Source of the DNA: KBS50 sp042666615
GTDB lineage: Bacteria > Actinomycetota > Actinomycetes > Mycobacteriales > Micromonosporaceae
Direction: 5' to 3'
DNA length: 64,000 bases
Assembly: GCF_042666615.1 (NCBI RefSeq)
Contig: NZ_JBHTDD010000013.1
Span: forward strand, 124,001-188,000
Notes under the pieces: generated by a model
Database searches by the model: none
What the model saw: the letters and a program-made list of their open reading frames with translations, nothing else
Told to the model about the DNA's origin: nothing
Position numbers and translations under genes: made by a program
Shown here: positions 48,077-55,603 of the stretch, one piece after another
Layout of the letters: every line of letters begins with the position of its first letter
Numbering within the stretch: position 1 is the first letter of the stretch

Positions 48077-49480
48077 TCAGGCGGTGTTGACCCGGAAGGA
48101 GATGCCGGAATGGTTCGCCGCCGAGCTGAACAGCTTGCTCAGTGCTGAGTTGTACGACCGGTAGCCGCTCGGGCAGGTGTTGTCCGAGGTGGTGTCCCGG
48201 TTGTGGATCGCATACGCCCGGTTGTCGACCTGGCTGAAGACGGGCCCGCCGCTGTCCCCGTGGACCGCGCAGATGTTTGTGACGATGCCGTTGTCCTTGG
48301 CCACGACGCTGCCGCACCGGGTCGTCCGGCTGATCGACCCGGTCATGCACGTCACCCAGCCCACTCCGATCTGCTCGTAGGTGTACGAACCGGAGATCGG
48401 GTAAAGGGACGTCTTCCCGACGAAGAAGACGCGGTTCTTCGGCTGGCCGGACAACCAGTATTCGGCGTAGTTGACGCCGCCGGACACCACGTACGGCAGG
48501 ATGATTCCGTCCCAGGGGTAGGAGGCGCCGACGAACGTCCAGTAGTCGTAGTCACCCACCCACCGGCTGTAGTGTCGGGTGTAGTTCTCGTTGTACGCGT
48601 CGAGACAGTGACCAGCGGTGATCGTGTACTGCCAGCCGTTGCTGCCATTGACGTTGAAGCCGTTCGTGCAGGTGCTGATCCAGGATCCGCCGCTCAACGC
48701 GTCCCATACCTGGATTCGGGTGCCGCCGCGCATGGGTGGCGGGCAGGAGTCGATGGTGCAGTTGTCGTAGGTCGCCGGCGGTGCCGTCCGCTCGACCTCT
48801 ACCCGACCCGTCGCGGTCAGCGGGGACAGTGCTGACGCGAGCCCGTCGGTCAACGCGGTAGGCGCCGCCGGCAGCCGGGACACCCCCGGAGGAACGGTGC
48901 GGTCGCGCCGCTTGGGATGCGCCGCGTTGTCCCGCAATGCCTGCACGGTCGACGGGTGCACCACCACCCTGTTGGTGACCTCGTCAACGGTCGCGATCTC
49001 ACCGTACGTCTCGTTGATGGTCTGGACGTCGGCATCGAGGGATTGCTTGGTGTGCACCACCGGGGCGATCCGGATGTGGTCACGCTCCGGGACACCACGT
49101 AGCGCGTCCGAGATCTCCCGCTGGCTTGTGGCGTTTACCACAAGCGTCCCGCCGCCCGCCTGGTCAAGCCACATGCCGCCGTAGCTGCCGGGGAAAGCAT
49201 CGCTGAGTTGCTCGTCGAGCGCGGGGGCCAGCCGCTGCAACTCGAGCCGGCGCAACGCCTCAGCCTGGTTGACACCGAACTCACGTACCAGATAGTCGAC
49301 GGACTCCCGGACCTCGTCGATCCCGAGCGGCGCGGTGGCCGCCAGTCGTATCGGAGTCACTGTCGGGGGAGCCGCCTGAGCCGCCGCACCGCCGGCCATC
49401 GTCACGAAGACCGCGACGGCGCAGGCGACGATACGGCGACGGATTGTTGTTACATGGATTGATCGAAAGGGATGGCCCAT
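48077..49480 (-). CDS. Secreted trypsin-like (S1/streptogrisin-type) serine protease with propeptide
   Basis: 467 residues from ATG 49480 (GGAGG 4 nt upstream). Signal peptide RRRIVACAVAVFVTMAGGAA (cleavage near AQA-AP, about 37). A propeptide of about 200 residues contains the alpha-lytic-protease-type pattern NETYGEIATVDEVTNRVVVH. The catalytic domain shows His in TITAGHC, Asp in YPWDGI and Ser in HGDSGGPVF. Several Cys pairs fit secreted stability. The protein is probably autoprocessed outside the cell. Confidence 0.9.
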   Translation of the reverse strand: MGHPFRSIHVTTIRRRIVACAVAVFVTMAGGAAAQAAPPTVTPIRLAATAPLGIDEVRESVDYLVREFGVNQAEALRRLELQRLAPALDEQLSDAFPGSYGGMWLDQAGGGTLVVNATSQREISDALRGVPERDHIRIAPVVHTKQSLDADVQTINETYGEIATVDEVTNRVVVHPSTVQALRDNAAHPKRRDRTVPPGVSRLPAAPTALTDGLASALSPLTATGRVEVERTAPPATYDNCTIDSCPPPMRGGTRIQVWDALSGGSWISTCTNGFNVNGSNGWQYTITAGHCLDAYNENYTRHYSRWVGDYDYWTFVGASYPWDGIILPYVVSGGVNYAEYWLSGQPKNRVFFVGKTSLYPISGSYTYEQIGVGWVTCMTGSISRTTRCGSVVAKDNGIVTNICAVHGDSGGPVFSQVDNRAYAIHNRDTTSDNTCPSGYRSYNSALSKLFSSAANHSGISFRVNTA

Positions 49481-49667
49481 ATGTCCTCCATGGCGTGGTT
49501 TCGACGCGCGAAAGGCCATGGAGGCCCCCGTGCCTCGCATACGCGCACGGTAGACCCAGGCGGCGGAAGACGGTGTGCCGTACCGACAAAGTGGACTTCA
49601 CGCTCTGAGTCCTCTTGGGTGAACAAACCAGAGGTAATCCGCCAACCGGCTGCATTCGCCTGAGCCA

Positions 49668-49707
49668 AAGCCCCCGACCGTCCGCCGTACCGGACGATCG
49701 AGGGCTT
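49668..49707 (-). terminator. Terminator-like hairpin
   Basis: AAGCCCCCGACCGTCCG and CGGACGATCGAGGGCTT pair with two to three mismatches around CCGTAC, directly after the membrane protein gene at 49719. Confidence 0.6.
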
Positions 49708-49718
49708 CTACCGCGGGG

Positions 49719-50363
49719 TCAGACGGTGGTCTTCTCCCGGTCCGACGCCGGCGTCGGCGCCGCGAAGGCCTCGGTGGACGGAGTACGCATGAAGTGCGCC
49801 AGGCCCGCGATCGACAGCAGCAGGAGCAGTCCGGCACCCAGGTACATCGCCAGCGCGCCCTGCTGGGCCTTGACCCCGAACTCGCTGAATCCGTACGAGG
49901 TGAGCAGCAGGCCGCGCAGCGTCTCGCCCTTGAAGACGGTGTCCCGCTGCTGGTTCACCTGCGCGAGTTGCTTCTGCAGGTCGGCCAGGGCCGGGTCGTT
50001 GGCCTGCTCGGCCTTAGCCACCTGCTCACGTAGCGCGGACTGTGGCTCGCCCAGGTCGGCGTAGGTCTTGCCGTCGGCGATCGACTTCAGGTGCAGCCCG
50101 ATGTACTCGTTGGCGTAGCACTCCGCCTGCTTGCCGGTGGTCAGCTTCTGCCCGGCGTACTCGACCAGGCAGGCGGCCTTCTTCTCCTCGTCGTCCAACT
50201 CGGCGGCCGGGGTGAAGCTGATGTTCTGCTGGCTGAGCTGGTCGCGTACGTAGTTGTTGGCGAAGTTGGCGTTGGCGGTCAGCACGATGCCGACGACAAG
50301 CAGGAGAGCGGCGAGGCCGAGCCCGCCGATGCTGAACATGAGGTCCAGGGTCCGGCGCTTCAT
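49719..50363 (-). CDS. Two-TM protein with long extracellular loop
   Basis: 214 residues. TM1 is about 8-30 (MFSIGGLGLAALLLVVGIVL), TM2 about 170-190 (ALAMYLGAGLLLLLSIAGLA). The region between has a coiled-coil (REQVAKAEQANDPALADLQKQLAQVNQQ) and two Cys. I recognise it as a conserved actinobacterial membrane protein of unknown function, not a named family. Confidence 0.75.
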   Translation of the reverse strand: MKRRTLDLMFSIGGLGLAALLLVVGIVLTANANFANNYVRDQLSQQNISFTPAAELDDEEKKAACLVEYAGQKLTTGKQAECYANEYIGLHLKSIADGKTYADLGEPQSALREQVAKAEQANDPALADLQKQLAQVNQQRDTVFKGETLRGLLLTSYGFSEFGVKAQQGALAMYLGAGLLLLLSIAGLAHFMRTPSTEAFAAPTPASDREKTTV

Positions 50364-50549
50364 GGGGTGCTCCTCGTGGGGTGGTTGCGAGGTCGGGGTG
50401 TTGGCTATGAGCCTCCCCGGGCGCGGCGACCGGGAGCAGGGTCCAAGCCCCTGTTCCAGACGGGACCTTAGACCCCCGAGGGGCGGGCCAGGCGGCGCCC
50501 ACGCGCGGTCTCCAGCGCGCGGTATACCGGCACGGAGCTGCGAAAACGG

Positions 50550-50562
50550 TAGACTCCCGGAG
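50550..50562 (+). promoter_or_regulatory. -10 box for a leaderless AraC-type gene
   Basis: TAGACT (50550-50555) ends 7 nt before the GTG start at 50563, so the transcript should begin at or next to the start codon. No convincing -35. Confidence 0.5.
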
Positions 50563-51036
50563 GTGCGCTCCCCTCGCCGCCAGGCCCCGCAGGACCGCCG
50601 CCAGGCCCCGCAGGACCTGCTGGTCCACCTGCGCCGGGCGCGTGACCATGCCGACCGCCACTATCCCGAGCCGTTGGATCTCGGCGCGCTGGCCGCGGTG
50701 GCGGGTCTCAGCAAGTTCCATTTCCAGCGGTTGTTCACCGCCACGTACGGCCTCTCCCCGGCGGCGCACCTGTCCCAGCGGCGCGTGGAGCGGGCCCAGG
50801 ACCTGCTGCGGGCCACAAACCTCACGGTCACCGAGGTCTGTCACGCGGTCGGGTTCTCCAGCCTCGGCTCGTTCAGCCGCCGGTTCCGCGAACTTGTAGG
50901 CGAGTCGCCGAGCGAGTTCCAGCGCCGGTGGGCCAGGACCGGCGCGCCGCGCATTCCCGGCTGCTTCGTCTTCATGTGGGGACTCGCCGAGCGCCGCGCA
51001 AGCGAGGATAAGCCGCAGGTCGGCGGCGACTCCTAG
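50563..51036 (+). CDS. AraC-family HTH regulator (short form)
   Basis: 157 residues from GTG 50563. Almost only the AraC HTH: PLDLGALAAVAGLSKFHFQRLFTATYGLSPAAHL and TVTEVCHAVGFSSLGSFSRRFRELVG. It lacks a sensor domain. Near the N-terminus a 21-bp duplication gives RRQAPQDRRQAPQD. The VOC gene starts 9 nt later, the common AraC-VOC operon in actinomycetes. Confidence 0.85.
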   Translation: MRSPRRQAPQDRRQAPQDLLVHLRRARDHADRHYPEPLDLGALAAVAGLSKFHFQRLFTATYGLSPAAHLSQRRVERAQDLLRATNLTVTEVCHAVGFSSLGSFSRRFRELVGESPSEFQRRWARTGAPRIPGCFVFMWGLAERRASEDKPQVGGDS

Positions 51037-51045
51037 CCTGGTCGC

Positions 51046-51474
51046 ATGATTACCAACGTCTCGATCGTCGACGTCTACGTCAAGGACATCGACGCGGCGA
51101 AGTCCTTCTACATCGACGTACTCGGCCTGACCGAACACACCGACATCACCCTGGGTGAGGGTTACCGCTGGTGCACGGTGAAGACTCCGAACCAGCCCGA
51201 GCTACAGATCCACCTGACAAAGCCGGGTCGGCCGCACTCGCCGGACATGGTGGCCGCCATCGATCGGGCGCTCGACGAGGGCGGCACGTTCGCCGTCGGC
51301 CTGCACGTCGACGACTGCCGCAAGACCTGCGACGAACTGCGGGCCAAGGCCGTCGAAGTGATCGCCGAGCCGGAGGAGCGCCCGTACGGCGTCGAGGCCG
51401 TCGTCCGCGACAATTCGGGTAACTGGATCGTCCTCGTCGAGCCCCGTGAGTTCAGCGCCGCGGACTTCGGCTGA
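51046..51474 (+). CDS. VOC family protein, partner of AraC-type regulator
   Basis: 142 residues: ITNVSIVDVYVKDIDAAKSFYIDVLGLTEHTD, GTFAVGLHVDDCRKTCDEL, AVVRDNSGNWIVLVEP. One VOC domain with typical metal-ligand positions His/Glu. AraC-VOC pairs may act in glyoxal or aromatic metabolism; the substrate is unknown. Confidence 0.9.
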   Translation: MITNVSIVDVYVKDIDAAKSFYIDVLGLTEHTDITLGEGYRWCTVKTPNQPELQIHLTKPGRPHSPDMVAAIDRALDEGGTFAVGLHVDDCRKTCDELRAKAVEVIAEPEERPYGVEAVVRDNSGNWIVLVEPREFSAADFG

Positions 51475-51533
51475 CCCTGAGCCCGGCCGGTAGCCGGCCA
51501 CGACGCCGGCTTGGCGCGAGCGACCGGATCCCG

Positions 51534-52208
51534 TTAGTCGCGCAGCCAGACCCGCAGCGGCCCGAGCCGGCGGAAGCCCACCCGCTCCGCCGGCTCCAGG
51601 TCGGCTCCGGACTCGTAACCCACAAGCGGCACGTCGGGCAGCCGTGCCACCACCGCCGACCACACCTCGTCCGGCGTCGCGGTCACCGCGAACACGTTCG
51701 AAACCCCGACCACCGAGCCGGTTCGGTTGACTACCGCGCCTCCGGCCACGCCGCCATCGGTGTCCCGGATCGCCAGCACGGTCACCGCCGGATCGGCAAG
51801 CAACTCAGGCCGGAACGCCTCGCCCGCACCGTGCGTCGCGGCCCATTCGGCGAGTTCGTCGTCGGTTCGCACGGCCCGCGCCGCCCGCCGTACCACGGTC
51901 GGCGCCGGGCCTGGCGCCCGGTGGATCCACACCGCCTCGAACAGTACGGCGAAGCCGTACCCGCTGAGGTCGAGCGTCGCGAAGCTGTCCTTGACCGACG
52001 CGCCAGGTCCGGCGTCGACCCGGTCGAGCAGCGTCGGTGGCGCCGTCGCCCGCAGGGTCACCGCGTCCGGATACAGCGGGGGTGAGCGGCGCGGCACCGT
52101 CCAGGCGTCCGGGTCGAAGGCGCCGACGATGCCATGGGTACGGCACACCGTCGCGCACCATTCGGCGTTGTTGCGGGCGGCCCGGTCGACAAGTTCTCGC
52201 TCGATCAC
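51534..52208 (-). CDS. GNAT-like acetyltransferase
   Basis: 224 residues from GTG 52208. The N-terminal half (RELVDRAARNNAEWCATVCR, PDAWTVPRRSPPLYPDAVTL) and the C-terminal half (GGVAGGAVVNRTGSVVGVSNVFA, VPLVGYESGADLEPAERVGFRRLG) form a degenerate GNAT fold in which the acetyl-CoA loop is poorly conserved. May be a noncatalytic or divergent acetyltransferase. Confidence 0.75.
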   Translation of the reverse strand: MIERELVDRAARNNAEWCATVCRTHGIVGAFDPDAWTVPRRSPPLYPDAVTLRATAPPTLLDRVDAGPGASVKDSFATLDLSGYGFAVLFEAVWIHRAPGPAPTVVRRAARAVRTDDELAEWAATHGAGEAFRPELLADPAVTVLAIRDTDGGVAGGAVVNRTGSVVGVSNVFAVTATPDEVWSAVVARLPDVPLVGYESGADLEPAERVGFRRLGPLRVWLRD

Positions 52209-52283
52209 CTCACCATTGTGGCGAACCGGCCCGCAGGTGACGGTGCCGCGGGTCCGGTCGTCCTCCTCGGGGACGGACCGGCG

Positions 52284-53174
52284 TCAGGGCCGCACCGCTT
52301 TCAGGTACGCGGTCGCGATGGTGCGGTGGCCGGTCGCGCCGTTCGCCAGCGCCGCCGACAGGTACGCCTCCACCTGTTCCCGCTCGGCCGGCTCGAGGGT
52401 CTGGTTCAGCGCCTCCTCGTAGGTCGGCGCCAACGGGTTGGGGGCGGTCTTCCTCAGCACCGCCCAGTCCCGGCTCGGCAGCGGCGACGGCACTTCCACC
52501 TCGGCCCGGTAGTCCAGTTCGATGCCGGTGAAGCCGGCCGCTCGGGCCCAGCGCAGCAGGTCCCGTTCGTCGAAGTTGAGCATCGGGTTCTGCGCGGCCG
52601 GCACGCTCGTGTACGCCCCCCAGACCTTCGCGAGGAGGTCGGCGATCGGCGACATGTCCAGCCCGAACAGCCCTCGCCGGGCGTCCGAGGCGGCGAACCC
52701 GTTGATCGGCTCGAAAATGGACAGCCGGCCCCCGGGCCGCAGCACCCGGAAGAACTCGGCGAACGCCGCCTCCTTGCGATGCACGTAGATCAGCACCGAA
52801 CGGGTAGTGACGACGTCCACCGACCGACCCGGGATCTGCCGCAGGTCGTCGGCGGGGGCCTGCACGAAGCGGCACTGGTCGAGCCGGCCGTCGGCGGTGG
52901 CCCGACGCCAGCACTCGGCGAGCAGTCCGGGCGAGATGTCGCTGAAGATGATCCGGCCCGTCGGCCCGACCCGGTCCAGCGCGCCGAATCCGACCAGACC
53001 GTCACCGGTCCCCACGTCCAGCACCACGTCGCCGGGGACGATCGCGGCCCGGTCGAGCACCTTGTCCCGGTACGCCCCGATGACCGGCGCCACCCGGACG
53101 CGGACGTCCGGGTTGTCGCCATCCCGGCGGCGCAGCACCCACTGAGCCCACTGGTCCTGCTGCACGCCCGTCAC
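52284..53174 (-). CDS. SAM-dependent class I methyltransferase
   Basis: 296 residues. Motif I VVLDVGTGDGLVGFGAL, motif II SDISP, VVTTRSVLIYVHRKEAAFAEFFRVLRPGGRLSIFEP. UbiE/Methyltransf_11-like. The C-terminal 70 residues (TYEEALNQTLEPAEREQVEAYLS) are an extra helical part. Substrate unknown. Confidence 0.9.
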   Translation of the reverse strand: MTGVQQDQWAQWVLRRRDGDNPDVRVRVAPVIGAYRDKVLDRAAIVPGDVVLDVGTGDGLVGFGALDRVGPTGRIIFSDISPGLLAECWRRATADGRLDQCRFVQAPADDLRQIPGRSVDVVTTRSVLIYVHRKEAAFAEFFRVLRPGGRLSIFEPINGFAASDARRGLFGLDMSPIADLLAKVWGAYTSVPAAQNPMLNFDERDLLRWARAAGFTGIELDYRAEVEVPSPLPSRDWAVLRKTAPNPLAPTYEEALNQTLEPAEREQVEAYLSAALANGATGHRTIATAYLKAVRP

Positions 53175-53245
53175 TGTCGCACGACCGGTGCCGGCACCGC
53201 GAGAGAGCGGGCGACTTCCGCCGGCGGTCGGGAACCGCGAACCCG

Positions 53246-53287
53246 CCGAGGGACCCGGAACGGTGGTGATGGTTCCGGGTCCCTCGG
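53246..53287 (-). terminator. Terminator for the acetyltransferase gene at 53349
   Basis: CCGAGGGACCCGGAAC (53246-53261) and GTTCCGGGTCCCTCGG (53272-53287) form a perfect 16-bp stem with a 10-nt loop. Confidence 0.85.
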
Positions 53288-53348
53288 GGTTCGACGATGA
53301 GGCGGGCCGGGGCAGCGCCGGGCGGCGCCGAGCCCGCAGGGTCGGCCG

Positions 53349-53951
53349 TCAGGCGGGACGGCGCCACATCGGGTAGAGGCTGGGCCCGTCCGGCAGGTCG
53401 ATGGTGTTGTCCATCCGCTGGAAGCCCAGCCGCTCGTACAGTGCCGCGTTCCGCAGGCAGCTCGCCTCCAGGTACGCCGGGGCGCCGATCTCGTCGAGCG
53501 TGGCGAGCCGGTGGCCGAGCAGGGTGGCGCCGACGCCGTGTCCCTGGCGTTCCGGCCGGACCGCGATGAACGGCAGGTAGTGGTGGTTCTCGTGGCCGGG
53601 GTGGCCATCGGTCATCAGCTTGTCCAGCACCGCGAACCGCTTGGCGTACTCGGGACCGACGGCCTGTTCGAAGATCGGGCCCAGATCCTCCGCCTCGGCG
53701 TGTGCGGTGACGTCGACGGGCAGCCACAGCGCGACGGCGGACCGGTCCTCGGTGGTCCACACCTCGCCCTCGGCGAGCGTCATGTCGACGAACGGCCGGA
53801 AGAAGGCGGGATGCAGCCGCTCCCGGTCCGCGTAGTCGGGGAAGATCCACTGACTGATCGGGTCGGCCAGGAACGCGGTCGCCAGGACGTTGGTGAGCGT
53901 GTCGGCGTCGGCGTCGGTGGCCCGGACGACAGGGGTGCCTTGCTGGGTCAT
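53349..53951 (-). CDS. GNAT family N-acetyltransferase
   Basis: 200 residues from ATG 53951 (GGAGG 5 nt upstream). DADTLTNVLATAFLADPISQWIFPD, acetyl-CoA loop VRPERQGHGVGATLLGHRLA, AAYLE-SCLRNAALYERLGFQ. This subgroup resembles puromycin N-acetyltransferase-like proteins. Monocistronic. Confidence 0.9.
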   Translation of the reverse strand: MTQQGTPVVRATDADADTLTNVLATAFLADPISQWIFPDYADRERLHPAFFRPFVDMTLAEGEVWTTEDRSAVALWLPVDVTAHAEAEDLGPIFEQAVGPEYAKRFAVLDKLMTDGHPGHENHHYLPFIAVRPERQGHGVGATLLGHRLATLDEIGAPAYLEASCLRNAALYERLGFQRMDNTIDLPDGPSLYPMWRRPA

Positions 53952-54065
53952 CAAATCCTCCGGGGTGGGGGGTACCTCGGACACCCTACGGGCAGCGATC
54001 ACCAAAGTGGACCGGGGTGGGTGGAACTTCCATCTCTGCCACATCGGAACCCGAGCTGGCTACAC

Positions 54066-54626
54066 TCAGCCGCTGGCGGTCCACCGGACATGCAGGTGGC
54101 CGTCGTTGGGGAATGGCGGCTCCGCCGGCAGCACCCGCTCGAACCGGTACCCCGCCTTGTCCGCGACCCGGCAGGACGCCGGATTGTCGACCTGATGCAG
54201 CAGGACGAGCCTGGTCAGCCCGTCACCGGCGAGGGTGTCGACCGCCCAGTCGGTGAGCGCGGCGAGGGCTTGCGGCGCCACCCCCCGGCCGCGGGCGTGG
54301 GCCGCGGTCCAGTAGCCGACCTCGGCCGAGCCGCCGGCTGGATCGGGTCGCTTCAGCACCACGTTGCCCCACAGTCGGTGATCATCGGCCCGGTCCGCGA
54401 GCACCGCGAAACCGAGCCGCGTCCCGTCGCGCCAGCCATCCCGCTGCACGGCCAGCCAGCGGAGCGCGTCGTCCCGGCTGTCCAGCTGATGGCTGGTCCA
54501 CCGCCGCAGCAGCGGGTCGCGGTAAGCCTCGACAAGGGACTCGGCGTCCTCGTCCCGCCAGGGCCGGAGCACCAGCCCGACTCCGGCGCCCGTGGTGCCT
54601 CGTATCTCGACCGTCACGTGCTCCAT
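54066..54626 (-). CDS. GNAT family N-acetyltransferase (RimJ/RimL-like)
   Basis: 186 residues: LVLRPWRDEDAESLVEAYRDP, GYWTAAHARGRGVAPQALAAL, NPASCRVADKAGYRFERVLP. This is the RimJ/RimL type that acetylates N-terminal or side-chain amines. The ATG (54624-54626) borders a CATCCGAT tandem repeat. Confidence 0.9.
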   Translation of the reverse strand: MEHVTVEIRGTTGAGVGLVLRPWRDEDAESLVEAYRDPLLRRWTSHQLDSRDDALRWLAVQRDGWRDGTRLGFAVLADRADDHRLWGNVVLKRPDPAGGSAEVGYWTAAHARGRGVAPQALAALTDWAVDTLAGDGLTRLVLLHQVDNPASCRVADKAGYRFERVLPAEPPFPNDGHLHVRWTASG

Positions 54627-54653
54627 CCGATCATCCGATCATCCGATCATCCG
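54624..54653. repeat. 8-bp tandem repeat
   Basis: CATCCGAT occurs three times, followed by CATCCG, between the acetyltransferase start and the MerR pseudogene stop. A simple slippage tract. Confidence 0.85.
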
Positions 54654-54969
54654 GCCCCCGGCATCCGGACCCGCAGGGCCTGGACGCCCCAGTCGGGCGC
54701 CGGCGCGAGGTCGTCGGGGACCGGCCAGCCATTCACCACAGAGAGCAACTCGACGTACCGCTGCCGCTGTGGGTCATTCACCGCCTCCAGCCGTCCGCAC
54801 AGCTCGCGTACGAGGTCGGCGTCGTCCGGACGGCCCTGGCTGTGCGCGTACCCCGCCGTGATGACCGCGACCACCGGGTCGGCAGCCGGTGACCTCGGAT
54901 CGAGACCGGCGCCGTCAGTCCGGTTCGCCGGGCGAGGTCTCCGATCGAGTTGCGCGTGTCGCCGTCCAT
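54647..54969 (-). pseudogene. MerR family regulator with large internal deletion
   Basis: The frame starting at ATG 54969 encodes MDGDTRNSIGDLARRTGLTA, the beginning of a MerR HTH, and then loses similarity. In another frame, from about 54915 to 54647, the typical end of such regulators appears: DPRSPAADPVVAVITAGYAH..RPDDADLVRELC..NDPQRQRYVELLSVVNGWP. In intact family members about 170-190 residues (rest of HTH, dimerisation helix, ligand domain) lie between these parts. The junction is near 54905-54915 and leaves the frames out of phase, so the gene is dead. Confidence 0.75.
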
Positions 54970-54983
54970 GCCCCCACCCTCGC

Positions 54984-55001
54984 GTCTCCCCGGTGGGAGA
55001 C
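54984..55001. promoter_or_regulatory. Vestigial MerR autoregulatory operator
   Basis: GTCTCCC-CGGT-GGGAGAC palindrome just upstream of the dead MerR gene, with TTGAGT (minus strand) beside it, i.e. the usual site next to a MerR -35. Confidence 0.45.
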
Positions 55002-55011
55002 TCAAGCCCGG

Positions 55012-55473
55012 TCAGTCGAGGGCCACCGCGATCATGGCCGGGATCGCCAACGCCAGCGTGGCGGCGACCGCCAGGACACCGGCCATCGCGGCAGCCCGCG
55101 TCACCACGGGCCAGGACTTCCGCAGGATGATCATATTGCTTGCCAGTCCCGCGATGCCGAACAGCCCGCCCACCAGGCCACCGAGCCCGACCAACGCGAG
55201 CGGGAGCAGGGCCAGGATCCGCAGCCCCACCGGCACCGCCGGCCCGGTCCGGTGCTTCTCCCCGTCGATCTCGATGGTCGGGTAGGGGTCGAGCGCGTAC
55301 CGCCGCAGCCGGCCAGCGACCTGTCCCCCATTGGCCAGCGGCAGCAGGTACGTGTCCTGCACTCGGGGCACCGGCTCGCCGCTGACGCAGACGGTCGGCG
55401 GCCCGCCGAAGGCGGTCACGTCCACGATCAGGGGCCCGGCCAGTCCCTCGATCACTACCTCGGGGGTTCGCAC
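55012..55473 (-). CDS. Small membrane protein of unknown function
   Basis: 153 residues from GTG 55473 (GTG 55491 would add a TTA codon). A soluble N-terminal half (EVVIEGLAGPLIVDVTAFGG, VQDTYLLPLANGGQVAG) is followed by two or three TM helices (about 88-112 and 128-152). No family recognised. Confidence 0.65.
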   Translation of the reverse strand: MRTPEVVIEGLAGPLIVDVTAFGGPPTVCVSGEPVPRVQDTYLLPLANGGQVAGRLRRYALDPYPTIEIDGEKHRTGPAVPVGLRILALLPLALVGLGGLVGGLFGIAGLASNMIILRKSWPVVTRAAAMAGVLAVAATLALAIPAMIAVALD

Positions 55474-55499
55474 GGGCGGGGATGCTAACACCCCGCCGA

Positions 55500-55560
55500 G
55501 TTGATCAAGAGGTTCGCGTCACGTGAAAGCGTTCTCGGTGACGCGCACCTCTTGATCAAC
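55500..55560. repeat. Long palindromic element, family C
   Basis: GTTGATCAAGAGGTTCGCGT (from 55500) and ACGCGCACCTCTTGATCAAC (to 55560) extend to a 23-bp stem with one mismatch and a 15-nt loop. Lies between tandem minus-strand genes, downstream of metG, and should terminate it. Confidence 0.8.
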
Positions 55561-55603
55561 GAAAGGCAGCGGGCAGGGAGGTGGCGGGCAGGGAGGTGGC
55601 GGA

